From Setomelanomma holmii (Eukaryota; Ascomycota; Dothideomycetes; Pleosporales; Phaeosphaeriaceae), in NCBI GenBank assembly GCA_010015745.1, contig ML978304.1, positions 1 through 63,142 of the forward strand: a stretch of DNA of 63,142 bases. Reading direction: 5' to 3'. Within the stretch, counting starts at the first letter, position 1. Each line of letters opens with the position of its first letter. Positions 45,015 to 56,900 of this stretch are shown here, one piece after another. The position numbers and the translations under genes are program-made. The notes under the pieces are model-generated. The model was not told the DNA's origin and ran no database searches. It saw nothing but the letters and a program-made list of their open reading frames with translations.

Positions 45015-46088
45015 TTATGACCCAGCTGACGGCTTGTCTCGTTGCGACTCATCCGTCGAGGTCACTCTTCGCTTTTCATGGCCTTGGTGATTCTTCTCGT
45101 GTCGAGCCTGATCGATCGCAGTCCTTTGCGCGATGCTGTCATCGTGGCTTCGCCAGATGATGTTTGTGCCGTCTGGAAGATTGAGGATGCGCTTGACAGT
45201 TTCCCTGACATCGTTAGTGACACGAGCGATGGTCATAGGCCGCATGCCAAACACGTACCGAATCTTGATGTTGCGTCCGCCATCGTTCTTGGTCCATATG
45301 CTGAAGACATCTTCGCCACTTCGGACACTCAAGACGATACCGCAGACCTCCTCGCCGGCCTCCATGAACTGGTCACCAACAAGGGCCATGAGCAACTCCT
45401 CCCAGTAACGGTCTGTCACGCCCTTCTTCAGACGCATGATCCACTTTCCACCCCGCTTGTTCTCCTCATCCTCCCACACCGGCCGTATGCCGTGCTTGAA
45501 TATGTTGTAGTCGGCGACGGTCGGCAGACTCGAAGGTCGTCGAAGGTGAACGAAGGCCTTCCAAAAGTCTTGCGCGGTACTGAATCTGAAAACAGGTTGA
45601 ATTGACTTTTCGTAGTCGCTGCTTTTTGGGGTAGGGGGCCGGAACCAGATAACCCATGTATACTTGAGCGGCCAGGGTACCTTGGGATCTAGCTCACCCG
45701 AGGCAGTCATGGGATCTTCTGGTATCGATGTGGAGACTGACTCTTTCCGTGCGCTGTTGATTACCTTGCTAGGCGGTCTTTCCTTCTTTTCTGCTGGTGT
45801 GGTAGGAACTCCAGGTGCTGAGGATGTCGCAGCGCTCTTGAAGTCGAATGCGGTGCCCGGAGTCTTGGGAGTCTTAGTCGCAGAGCCAAAGGACGCAAAG
45901 GCGCCTGAGCCGAGACCGAACGCAGAAGATGCGCCAGTTGTGGGTGAGGCCACGCTTGGCGTCAAAGGCGAGACGCCATTGAAAGGGTTCCTACCACCAT
46001 GCGAGGAATCACCGCCAAATCGTTTCGCTGTGGAAAAGGTGCGCTGAGGGTGTTCCGACTTCTCGTTCGGTTGTTCGGAATGCGACAT
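45015..46088 (-). CDS. eIF4E-family cap-binding protein, 4EHP/eIF4E2-like
   Basis: This binds the 7-methylguanosine cap of mRNA. The 4EHP class usually represses rather than starts translation. A single 357-residue ORF has a disordered Ser/Thr/Gly-rich N-terminus of about 130 residues, then the eIF4E fold: YTWVIWFRPP, QDFWKAFVHLRRPSSL, HGIRPVWEDEENKRGGKWIM (cap-binding Trp and Glu) and QFMEAGEEVCGIVLSVR. The MRLKKGVTDRYWEELLMALVGDQF stretch is closer to animal 4EHP than to canonical eIF4E in my reading. The tail is basic and polar. The N-terminal repeats of SxxTPxTP type suggest phosphorylation. The gene is intact. Confidence 0.92.
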   Translation of the reverse strand: MSHSEQPNEKSEHPQRTFSTAKRFGGDSSHGGRNPFNGVSPLTPSVASPTTGASSAFGLGSGAFASFGSATKTPKTPGTAFDFKSAATSSAPGVPTTPAEKKERPPSKVINSARKESVSTSIPEDPMTASGELDPKVPWPLKYTWVIWFRPPTPKSSDYEKSIQPVFRFSTAQDFWKAFVHLRRPSSLPTVADYNIFKHGIRPVWEDEENKRGGKWIMRLKKGVTDRYWEELLMALVGDQFMEAGEEVCGIVLSVRSGEDVFSIWTKNDGGRNIKIRYVFGMRPMTIARVTNDVRETVKRILNLPDGTNIIWRSHDDSIAQRTAIDQARHEKNHQGHEKRRVTSTDESQRDKPSAGS

Positions 46089-47823
46089 GGATAGAGAGAG
46101 CTTGCTGGTACTGTTCTGCCGTTAGCTTCGAGATGGACAATCGCGAGGAACACGCGCAACGTACTTGGAGCGGCGAGTCCAAAGGTTCTCCCTGTTATCC
46201 ATTGGGGTCAAGCTGAAGGATTACAACAAGATATATATGTCCGAAAGTTAGACTGCTCGGTGTGTAGCTTGGTGAAATAAATGAGCGAACAAGCAGCAGT
46301 GCAGCAGAGTCGGCGGCTCAAGGGCCCGTATACAACGGCGAGCGGGGTGTGGGGTCTGGTGATGTAATTGAGTTAGTAGCAATCGCGAGTTTTCCTCTTG
46401 TGTGATGTCGATTGTTAATAGCGAAGACGCGTGGTGGAGGTAACGGTGATTGGTGGTGGGGTGTCGTGGGCGTGCTGGCCGATGCTAGAGAAAACGTTAA
46501 GCCACGACCTCGCGGCTAACTTAGCGGTCTTGGCGCGCGAGTCGTTTCGTTTTTCTCGCGTGCTGGACCCCAACGTTCCTTCCTTCAACACGGTCTGCAC
46601 TCAAATCATTCACCAGAACGAACTCTTTCTCTACTCATCTGGTGAACTCCGAAGCAGTCCTAGAAAGGACTAATATCCTCCACCAAAACCATTCTCATGA
46701 GGGCAGCCTTAGCTGCTACCCATGATGTGAGGATGACCTGCTGGCAGGTACATTTTTCTGTCACGCGCCTGGTACGATGAGGCCGCGCGATATCTCAGCA
46801 AACTTCTGTATGTATATAAGCTTAAGTTCAAAGTGCTGTAGTGTCGTGATGACGGTCCCAAGGACCACTTCTGGTAGTCTGAGTCTCAACCAGATTCACA
46901 TGATCGCTCCTGTGCGACCTCTTGGTTGAGTTTGAAGCTTCAAGGCCCTGTCTGAACACTTTGCTGGATCATTTGGATGACACATGTTCGATTCGAGTGC
47001 ATCGCTGATTATACAAAGATTCTCAAACCAGTAGACTCGCGAAGACGCCAGCTTTGCCTCCAAGGCAGATGTCCTTTGAAGCCCGCAAGGTAGTCCCAAA
47101 CATATCTCTGCGCACAAGTAGTGGTATATGCAATTAGTGCCATGCCTGGCTGCTCATAACAGTGGCATGTAGTCACGCTACGGTGCTGATGTCCTTTATG
47201 AACGCGCCCGCGAGTACGAGGATGATGCCAAATCTACCCTGTTGGATGAAGTCCAAAGACTTGTCTCAGAACAAAACGACGCATGCAAATTTTCCAGCGT
47301 GATCCACAGTAACGGCGTGGGCGCAGCGATGTTGTTTTTGATCCTTTATCACGACAGGTATTAATGTCTACTCAACCTCAAATGAATCTTCATTCTAGTC
47401 TAGCTGTAGTTCCAACATCAGTCGCCGTTCTGACTACCGCGGCAACAAAAGCAATAATTGGCTTGTTGCGGGGAAACGCTAGCACCTGCGTCCGGACTTG
47501 CAGGGTTGGGGCGCGAGCTGCAGTTGCCATTCCGTCACTGCGTCATTGCATAGCAACAGCCTTAACCCCTCCACCTCACCAACCACACAATTGTGCCTTC
47601 CTCGCCAACCTGCAGCCGACAGTACCTTCCTTATATCCGCACACGATCCCACGACATCTGAATCTGTCTTTTTGTCACCACACGACCGTGAAAGTCGCCC
47701 GAGCTCGAGCACCACACATCACCCCACATTGACAGCCTTCTTCACGTGCGACAACAAGCTTTGCGAACATCCACGCTTCATAACACGACATCAGCCTCGC
47801 AATCCACACACAGCACAGCAAAC
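46089..47823. other. long intergenic stretch between divergent housekeeping genes
   Basis: This contains the upstream regions of the eIF4E-like gene (left) and the PP1 inhibitor gene (right). Short frames on both strands have no domain. The last about 450 bp, an A/C-rich leader, are probably the 5' UTR and promoter of the inhibitor gene. Confidence 0.5.
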
Positions 47824-48730
47824 ATGACAGCCCATTCGCCCGAGCTTCACTCGCCCTCGTCGCACTCTGAGCGGCCAAAAGGCATGATAGACCCCACGCA
47901 TGCGACCAGCGCACAACATCAGCTAACAGCATACAAGGCATTCTCAAAAACTCGAGTTCTTACCGCTCGAACTCGCAGACATCACCAACCTCGGAAGCTC
48001 CTCCCCTGCCGACAAGCCCACCAGGTGAACGACCACACCTTGGTCGCGAAATGTCAGAGAAGGAGATTGTTCTCGAGAACACCCTGCGCAATGCTGGTGC
48101 TCATCGTCGCTCGTCCTCGAACCCGCGAGGTCCCGCCTCGAGGCGCCAATCAGGCACCGGCACGCATGGCGACGAGAACAACCCGCAGCTGAAATGGGAC
48201 GAGGCCAACCTCTACCTCAACGAGCAGAATCGCGATAGCACCATGAAGATTGACGAGCCAAAGACACCCTATGCTAAGCAGTACGATCCCGCGGAAGATG
48301 AAGAGGAGGTGGAGATGCTCGACGCCGAACAACTGCAGGTAGATGAATTGGACAAGAAGCCGAAGCGCAAACCTAAGATGGACGATATTCCAGACTTCGA
48401 TCTAGGAGAGCCAGAGCTTCGCGCACGAGCCGAGTCTCAGACACCGGAGAGCGAAAAGCGTGTCATGGTGGATGAGGACGCGGAAGCTGATGGTGGCTAT
48501 CATGGCGAACTTCTGCCAAATGCGACGCAAGAGGAGCGTGAGAAGCATCGCAAATTTGAAGAGATGCGCAAGAAGCACTACGAGATGAGAAATGTCAAGG
48601 ACCTTCTTGGGTGAGTTCGTATCTGCACGAATCAAGGCAGCCCTTTTCTGATTACTGTAACAGACACCCTGAAGACGCCGACGATGACGACGAACCTCCC
48701 AAAGTCCCAACGATGTCCAACGGTCAATAG
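47824..48730 (+). CDS. protein phosphatase inhibitor 2 (IPP-2/Glc8 family)
   Basis: This is a small disordered regulator that binds protein phosphatase 1 and, when phosphorylated, modulates its activity. Exons are 47824..47881, 47938..48610 and 48664..48730, giving 265 residues. The PP1-docking KGILK motif is created across the first splice (ERPKGILKNSS), and the kinase-site motif IDEPKTPYAKQYDP follows. The C-terminal FEEMRKKHYEMRNVKDLLG matches the family's last helix, then an acidic tail. The first intron begins with GC rather than GT (AAAG/GCATGA) yet has a perfect GCTAAC branch site and AAG acceptor, so it is a GC-AG intron. Without that splice the KGILK motif is lost. Confidence 0.93.
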
Positions 48731-49428
48731 CCTTCGAACTTCCCTCTGCTCACCATTCTCTGCTTAGAGTGGCTCATGCCCTTACTCTCACTTCTCACGA
48801 TCTGATGACAAGAAAGGCGTATGATTCCAATTTAAGTTTTGTAACTTGATCATCCAAGTCCTTCGCTCTCGGTACGTAGTCTCGATTTTGCGGCATCAAG
48901 GAGGGAGTTTTGGTCGCCATGCTGCGAGCATGACGGTGGATTCGATCTGGTGGGAACGCCTGGGTTCCCTATATAGCACTGCAAAGTCATGCAATCAGAC
49001 CATGGGATGTCCTCAGCAACAAATGCCCAAGTTCTTTTGCTGGTCACTCGGTGGTCGTGATATATGATGGGCCCTACTTGACACGAGTCAAGACTTTCAG
49101 AACGATCGTGCAACGATGGAACACACTTTCGCACAGTGACGAGCAAGGAGATGTAATAGAATTTACTAGCAAAGGTATTCTTATAAAAGCTACCAATATA
49201 CCCAGCTAGCGCAATTCGCAGCTGTTGAGACATGGTGTTGGAGTGTTGCGGATACTTGCCCGATACAGAGAGCTCCGCCTTGCACCGCCTCCGCCTGCCA
49301 TGTGGCGGAACCTCGACGTAGCTTACGACGCATTAACATCCAGCCGCACTCCCAAGTCTCCTCAACACCAGACTACTTCACTTCCACCCTGTATCTCACA
49401 GAAGGTATCACCGGCCATACATTCCACC
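48731..49428. other. intergenic
   Basis: This lies between the inhibitor gene and the aminopeptidase gene. In-frame codons continue upstream of the aminopeptidase start to 49225, but the region does not look coding. No other gene is supported. Confidence 0.5.
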
Positions 49429-51298
49429 ATGACGAAAAACCACCCCCAACTGCGCAAGACTGCCTCCAACGCCGACCTCTACTCGGACCCATCTCCTCCA
49501 CGACCGCTACGCCACGCGTACTCGACCCTATCACGCGCGCACACCTCTGCGTCGCTCTCGCACCGTCCACGGGCAGACAGAGGATGGAGCAGAGAGGCCG
49601 TGGAAGCTCTCAGGCACAGACACAGCGTTGCTGCCCCATATCCCAATCTCATCGACATCGATGAGGATGTCGCGAAGCCACAGAACCCACCTCCTGTACC
49701 ACCCAAGATCCCTGAGGTACCCGTCCAAATGATCAGACCTCAAGCCATCAAGCAGGAAGAACCCAAAGTTGCACGATCTACGCCATCGCACCCATGGCAT
49801 CCAGTACCAGCGAGGTCCAAGGAGGATGCAGCCAGGTACACGAAGCCCTTCACCGACTTTATGACTGCGAACCCTACCGTTTTCCACGCCGTGGATGCCG
49901 TCGCAAAGGACGTGGAGAAGGATGGATACAAGAAGCTCTCGGAACGTAATACATGGGATTTGAAGGCTGGCGGGAAGTACTACGTGACACGCAATGGTAC
50001 CTCACTCATTGCCTTTGCTATTGGTGAAGGCTATGCCGTCGGAAACGGTGCCGCAATAGTGGCAGGTCATATCGACGCGCTCACTGCAAAGCTTAAGCCC
50101 ATACCCAAGCTGCGCACAAAGGCGGGTTATGTTCAGCTTGGCGTAGCACCATACGCTGGTGCTTTGAGTGACACGTGGTGGGACCGCGACCTTGGCGTAG
50201 GCGGCCGTGTGCTTGTCAAGGAGAGTGGGAAGGTCGTGACCAAGTTGGTCAAGCTGGACTGGCCGATCGCCAGGATTCCCACCCTTGCACCACATTTTGG
50301 AGCTGCCGCCAATGGCCCCTTCAATCGAGAGACACAAATGGTTCCCATCATTGGATTAGACAATTCCGATCTCGGAGCTGCTTCTAACCAGGATGAGGAA
50401 TTCAAAGCCAGTGTGCTTGGCGGGCCAGGCGCCTTTGCAGCTACCCAGCCGGAGAGGCTCGTTAAAGCCATTTCTGGCGAGCTGGGTATCACCGACTGTA
50501 AGAGTGATCGAAAAACTTCAAGTTTGCCAGTACTGACTTCACTCAGACTCCACGATTGTCAATTGGGAACTCGAACTTTTCGACACTCAACCTGCGCAGA
50601 CCGGTGGCCTCGATCGGGAGTTCATCTTCGCCGGCAGAATCGATGACAAGCTATGCAGTTGGGCGGCAGTTCAGGCTCTACTCAACTCCAGCTCTTCGCT
50701 CTCAGACTCCTCTCAGATCCGCATGGTAGCTCTATTCGACGACGAGGAAGTCGGTTCTCTGCTCCGCCAAGGTGCACGCGGCAACTTCCTGCCGAGCATT
50801 ATGGAACGCATTGTAGAAGAATTTTCCGATGCTGGAAAGGTCAAAGGTACGCTCAGCAGGACATACGCCAACTCCTTCCTCGTCTCTAGCGATGTGATTC
50901 ACGCCGTCAACCCCAACTTCCTGAACGCATACCTTGAGAACCACTCTCCTCGTCTCAACGTTGGACCCGCTGTGTCAGCTGATTCGAATGCGCACATGAC
51001 CACCGACGCTGTTTCTACTGCCGTTTTGCAACGCTGTGTCGATCGCGACATTGGTGTCCGGAAAGTGGATCCCAAGTTGCAAGTCTTCCAGATCAGGAAC
51101 GATAGCCGCAGTGGAGGAACCGTAGGTCCCATGCTCAGTGCTGCGACCGGCATCAGGGCTATTGATTGCGGTATTCCGCAGTTGAGCATGCATTCTATTC
51201 GTGCTACAACTGGTAGTCTGGACCCGGGTCTTGGTGTATTTACATTCCAGAGTTTCTTGGAGAACTTTGAGACTGTGGATGCTGAGTTCAAGGAATAA
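49429..51298 (+). CDS. M18 aspartyl aminopeptidase
   Basis: This is a binuclear zinc aminopeptidase that removes acidic N-terminal residues; fungal relatives are cytosolic or vacuolar. Exons 49429..50497 and 50547..51298 join across a 49-bp intron to give 606 residues. I chose the Met at 49429 (ACCATGACG context). An N-terminal extension of about 130 residues, Arg/Pro-rich, precedes the peptidase. Likely metal ligands are all present: His in AGHIDALTAKLKP, Asp in AGRIDDKLCSWAAVQAL, Glu-Glu in LFDDEEVGS, Asp in SSDVIHAVNPNF and His in SMHSIRA. Two motifs deviate from the common forms (GHIDA for GHTDS, HAVNPN for HAVHPN). The extension could be a targeting or scaffold-binding segment. Confidence 0.93.
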
Positions 51299-51486
51299 GA
51301 CCATGTCGATTTTGTTGTTTCTCTATCATGTCGATATTTGATTATGCACAGCGCTGTTCAGTATATGTTAAAGCAATATTTCAGACATTCATGTTTCCGG
51401 ATCTGCGCAACACCAAATCTCCCGAACTATTCCCATCCCATACTATTCTCCATCTCGCCTGTCTCGACTGTCTTTCTTCCCTGTTC

Positions 51487-51510
51487 TCCACTCCACTCCA
51501 CTCCACTCCA
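51487..51510. repeat. CCACT pentanucleotide microsatellite
   Basis: Four consecutive CCACT units occur in a C/T-rich stretch downstream of the aminopeptidase gene. Confidence 0.75.
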
Positions 51511-53734
51511 CTCTCCCCTCTGCACCGCCTAAGGATCGTACCTCCACCTTCCCACGCAATACTACTGGCTCACGGACGCCGCCTTCTTCGTCGTCGCTCT
51601 GCATACTCTCTAGGAAAGGCAGATCGAGAAACGGATCATGTACCTATGTGCGTTAGTCTAGTAGGGCGATCTCTATGCGGGAGGATGGATCTGAGCTGCT
51701 AGCCTCTATCGTGGAGCAGATAAGGTCGATTTTATTGGAGCCGATCGGAGATGTCTGGTTAATGTCGTCGTGACGTTGTTGAATAGCTTATGGGGTGGTA
51801 CGTTTTGTTGCTGTAGGACTCGTGGTTACTGTGGAAGACAAGTAATCTTGCAAGTTTCGAGATCGATGGTCTCTGTTTATCGAGAAGTAGTGCTAGAGAC
51901 GCAACTTATATTGCCCAGAAAATGGGTGGTTCTTCACTGCTGGTTACAAGGATCAACCCTTGTAAATGTTTTCGCGAATGTTTAACCTCTTTCCTCCCTT
52001 TCACTGCTGTCTCTCAAGTGCTATTGGACACGATTGACCAAAACAACCGAAGGAGATCACCATTTCACTGCACTGAGTGACACTATTCTTCGATTCGAGG
52101 CTGATCGTCTAAGACTAATGTACTGGCCGTGATCGACAGGCATCGAGAACCTGGAATATCGAAAACTCTTAGGACTTTACTCTCTGCTGAAATTCTCTGA
52201 ATGACCCAAGAACAGTTCCGCATACTAACATTCTTCTTGCGTCTGGAGTGGGACAGACAGATTCTCGTAGGCCTCCGGGAAAAAGCACGACATATGATAC
52301 AGACTTTAGGGCACAGTAGAAAAATATGCTGAGGCCAAAGACAGAAAGGTATACCGGCCAATCACCTGCAGTATGAAACGTTAGCAAATGCAAGAAAGGT
52401 TGATGCTTGGTGGATCTTCCCGAATGTAATGCTTCATGTAGCAGCCGACAAAAAGCGCCATATCCAGAGTACACGCAAACACACAAGAAGTCAGATGATG
52501 TTGTCCGTATGGTAGAATCGTTGCATTAGAGAAAAAGCGAACAAACTGCAGGAAGTTACTAATGAGTCCCCGGTGATGCTGTTTATATGACCGGTAAGTG
52601 CCGCAAGGATTTCACCAGCGTTTCCAAGATCCTTGAGAATAACTGCCCATGCCTACATTACGCGCCGTTTCCTCCTACGTCGTACGTCGAGGGGTTACTT
52701 TGCCAATTACTATATCTCGAGCCTTCTAAATTAGCAGTTGAGCTGCGGATGCCAGGTAAACGACCATGGACAGCGGGAATGGACGTGAATGGATCAAAGC
52801 GCGTTCCATCCATAAGGGCTCAAGGAGGCCGATGGTGAATGATTCGTTGTTTCCTTGGTTTCACTCCACTAACGCGTTCGATCACATTAAGTTGTAGTAT
52901 GCGTTGGCTTGGGGATTGGGGATCTGAAGCAACGGCTACTGGGGGATGTGCTAGGCTTCGTGGATTATGGCCTTCACCCGCTAAGCTCCTTCGGACCTGA
53001 CACTTCCGGCATCGCGGTCGTGCAGGAGCGATCCTCGCGTGCAGTCGTCACTCCATCACCCCTAACAACACCACCGCCCATCTTCGTCACACCCCGGAGC
53101 CATTGATCCGACTATCACTTCGCGTCTTTATCAAGTAAGCACGTATGAAGAGCGAGGCCGAGCCAGCTTAGCACGCAAGCAGCGCCATCAGTGTTGAGGA
53201 ACACCGACACACCATTATGGACGACACCTGGCGGACGAAATCCTGCCACAGTCGGGCCTTCAAATCTTGGCTCTACAGAAGCATCAAATAACACACTATA
53301 CGCTATGTCCGACATGTTGTACGAGAGAACGTACGCCAGTCTGACGCATGACGGCCGCTCTTCTGGCGGACATTCTGGTGGGCATTGCCATATACCGGAC
53401 CCCAAGGCCTATCAGAACGAAACCATGAAGTCTCTGCACGTGCAAAGCCCCATTGTCGTGCGCTGGTGCTTCGAAGCCCACGGTCTCCATGTCGATGTTC
53501 TGACCCACATCTAAAGATAGTGGATCTGGAAACCACGTGTCGAAAACGTGCTTGGTACCAAAATCATTCGGAACATCTGCAAAGTTTGTCCGAGCCTTTG
53601 AGACGCACTGGATGGGTCTAGGCTTGTTGTTTTGCTGTGCCTATTGCACTATCACGGCTGCTGGCAGCTCCTGGTGAAGCAATCTGCTAGAGGTATATAG
53701 ATGTCTACCAGTGTAAGCCTAGGGCACGCATGGT

Positions 53735-53783
53735 CACGTGGATTATCCACCAACCAATCAGCCCACTACTTCATGTATATAAA
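53735..53783 (+). promoter_or_regulatory. core promoter of the ABC transporter gene
   Basis: In order: CACGTG (53735-53740), a CCAAT box within CAACCAATCA (53754-53758), and TATATAAA (53776-53783). The start codon follows about 160 bp later, after a C/A- and T-rich leader. This is the clearest core promoter in the window. CACGTG fits bHLH factors and CCAAT fits the HAP complex by general knowledge. The promoter looks intact although its gene is broken. Confidence 0.6.
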
Positions 53784-53941
53784 TGGACACCTCAGTCCGA
53801 CACAGAACAACACAACTCATATCATATTATTAACCTACCTTTTTAAGCTTACAACCAGCACAAGACCCCTTTTTTCTTTCGCTAGTCACATCACACTTCC
53901 CTTGTTTCACCCTCCCAAACGCGTCCCTGTCATTCTTCAAC

Positions 53942-56900
53942 ATGATGGAAGACCGCAGGAGAAGCAGCATCAGCGGCGTGGCAGCCGGCACTGGAGATTC
54001 CATCTTCCGCACTCTTTCACGTACCTTCTCGGGGAAATCACATCACGAGAGCGATGTAGAACGATATGAGGAAGACGATGTCGACTCAGACTCGACAAAG
54101 ACAAAGGTTGCAGATTGGCGGTTGGCAGCACAAGTGAAGGAGTTCCAACTCAACGACCCGTCAGAGAGCCGTAAGCTCGGCGTCACATGGAAGAATTTGA
54201 CGGTGAAGGTTGTTCCATCGGATGCTCGCTTGCAAGAAACTTTTCTCAGCCAGTGGAATATCCCACAACAGATCAAGGAGTCGCGACAAAAGCCCCAACT
54301 ATCGACGATCCTGGACAACAGCTTTGGACATGTGCGTCCAGAAGGCGAGATTGCTTTGGTGCTCGGAAAGCCCGGCTCTGGTTGCACAACTCTGTTAAAG
54401 CTCCTGGCAAACAAGAGCGAAGGGTGCGTTGCGTAAATTCTAATCCTTATTACCACGGCGACGATCTGACAGATGCAGTTACTCAAAGGTTGACGGCGAA
54501 GTCTATTACGGCTCGCTCGATGCCAAGCAGGCAGCACCTTACCGGGGCAGTATCGTCATCAACAACGAAGAGGAGCAATTTTTCCCAACACTTACGGTCG
54601 GGAAAACAATGGACTTCGCAACCCGCTTTAACGTTCCGAATGCATTGCCCAAAGACGTAAAGGACCGCGAAGACTTCCGTCAAAAGTTCAAGAATTTTCT
54701 CCTTTGAGTCTATGGGTATAGCTCATACTGAGAATACCAAGGTCGGAGACGCTTTCGTCCGTGGCGTCTCCGGAGGCGAACGAAAGCGAGTCTCAATCAT
54801 CGAGGCACTTGCAACACGAGCCAGTGTTATGTGTTGGGACAATTCAACGCGAGGTCTCGATGCCTCGACAGCACTAGAATATGCACGAGCATTGCGGTGT
54901 ATGACAGATGAGATGGGCATCGCCACCATCGTCACGCTCTACCAAGCCGGCAACGGCATCTACGATCTATTCGACAAAGTCCTTGTGCTCGATGAAGGGA
55001 AGCAGATCTACTATGGCTCACGAGAGGAAGCCCGTCCCTTTATGGAGTCGCTGGGTTTCGTGTGCCGCGCCGGAGCTAACGTTGCTGACTTCCTTACTGG
55101 AGTCACAGTGCCTAGCGAACGACAAACTCAACCTGACTTTGAGACACATATTCCCCGCAACAACATCGAATTACATCAGATCTATCAACAATCAGATATC
55201 AAAGTTGCGATGGACCGCGAGGTGGACTATCCTTCCACACAGGAGGCCAAGACCAACACGCGTATGTTCGAGGATGCGGTGAAACTGGACAGGTCTCCGC
55301 ATCTACCGAAATCCTCTCCCATGACGGTATCGTTCCCGCAGCAGGTCAAGGCCTGTGTGATCCGACAGTACCAAATTATCTGGGGCGACAAAGTAACGCT
55401 TTTCATCAAGCAGGGGTCAACGCACGTGCAAGCACTGATCGCAGGTTCACTGTTCTACAATGCGCCTGACAACACTGCAGGACTATTTGTGAAAGGCGGT
55501 TCCATCTTTCTGGCCCTCTTGTTTAATGCCCTGATGGCCATGTCGGAAGTCACAGACTCCTTTTTCGGGAGATTCATCTTGGCAAAGCACAAGAACTTCG
55601 CTTTCTACAATCCAGCTGCATTCTGTATCGCGCAGATCACTGCCGACGTGCCCATTCTTCTAATTCAAGTCACTCCTTTCATCATTGTACTCTACTGGAT
55701 GACTGGTCTGAAGGCAACAGCAGGAGCATTCTTCACGACCTGATTCATCGTCTACCTCACTACATTCGTCATGACAGCTTTCTTCAGGATGATCGGCGCG
55801 GCATTTCCCAACTTTGACGCCGCTTCAAAAGTGTCCGGTTTCTCAGTGACAGCTTTGATCCTCTATATCGGCTATCAGGTATGTCACACTCGATGCAGGT
55901 TCTGATATGCATCACATGCTAACCTTGCCGTCATTAGATCGCAAAACCTGCAATGCACCCTTGGTTCGTTTGGATCTACTGGATCAATCCACTTTCTTAT
56001 GGATTCGAATCTCTCATGAGCAATGAATTCGAGCTTACCGTCATTCCTTGCGTTTACAGCAATCTGGTACCCAATCACCTCCCTCAATATTCGAACAGCT
56101 CCCACCAGTCCTGCGCAGGTATCGCTGGCGCATCTGCAGGAGCTACCTCCTTGAATGGAGAGCAATATCTTGCCAGTCTGTCGTACTCACCCTCCAATGT
56201 TTGGCGAAACGTCGGTATCCTTTTCGCTTGGTGGATTCTATTCGTCGCCCTCACTATCTTCTTCACACTTCGATGGAACAACGCCGCTGGTTCGACTAGT
56301 GCTTTGTTAATCCCTCGTGAGAATCACAAGAAGGCTGCACACATTCTCCCGCCGGCGGATGAAGAAGCACAGATCACTGAGAAGCAACCTCACGCGGGCG
56401 CCGCTTCTGGTGATGTAAACGGCAACCAGGTCGATGCAAATCTTGTGCGCAACACTTCCATCTTCACATGGAGGAATCTCTCGTATGTGGTATAGACTCC
56501 TTCAGGCGATCGTACCCTACTCGATAAGATTCATGGTTTCGTCAAGCCTGGGAGTCTGGGCGCATTGATGGGTGCTTCTGGCGCTGGTAAAACGACTCTA
56601 CTTGATGTGCTGGCCCAGAGAAAGACCGATGGTAAGTGCACGCTTGTCGGTAGTCAATTTTGATGCCGCACTAATCTGAATTCTAGGCACTATTCACGGC
56701 GAGATACTCGTCGATGGTCGTCCGCTCTCTATATCTTTCCAACGATTCGCCGGCTACTGCGAGCAAGTCGATGTCCACGAACCCTTCGCAACCGTCCGAG
56801 AAGCCCTCGAGTTCTCAGCCCTCCTTCGTCAAAGCCTTGATATCCCTCGCGAGGAGAAGTTGGCATGCGTGGACACTATCATCAATCTGCTTGAGCTTCA

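Larger units (their letters stand above)
51299..53941. other. gene-free stretch of about 2.6 kb
   Basis: I found no supportable gene here. Open frames of up to about 125 codons occur on both strands without domains, leaders or splice partners. The right end is the promoter of the ABC transporter gene. Confidence 0.5.

Noticed and set aside
47364..47732. 122-codon plus-strand frame upstream of inhibitor-2
   Set aside because: It is probably the A/C-rich 5' leader of the inhibitor gene and has no domain.
52169..52486. 105-codon minus-strand frame with a hydrophobic patch
   Set aside because: It has a single weak hydrophobic segment, no supporting context, and no homology I recognise.
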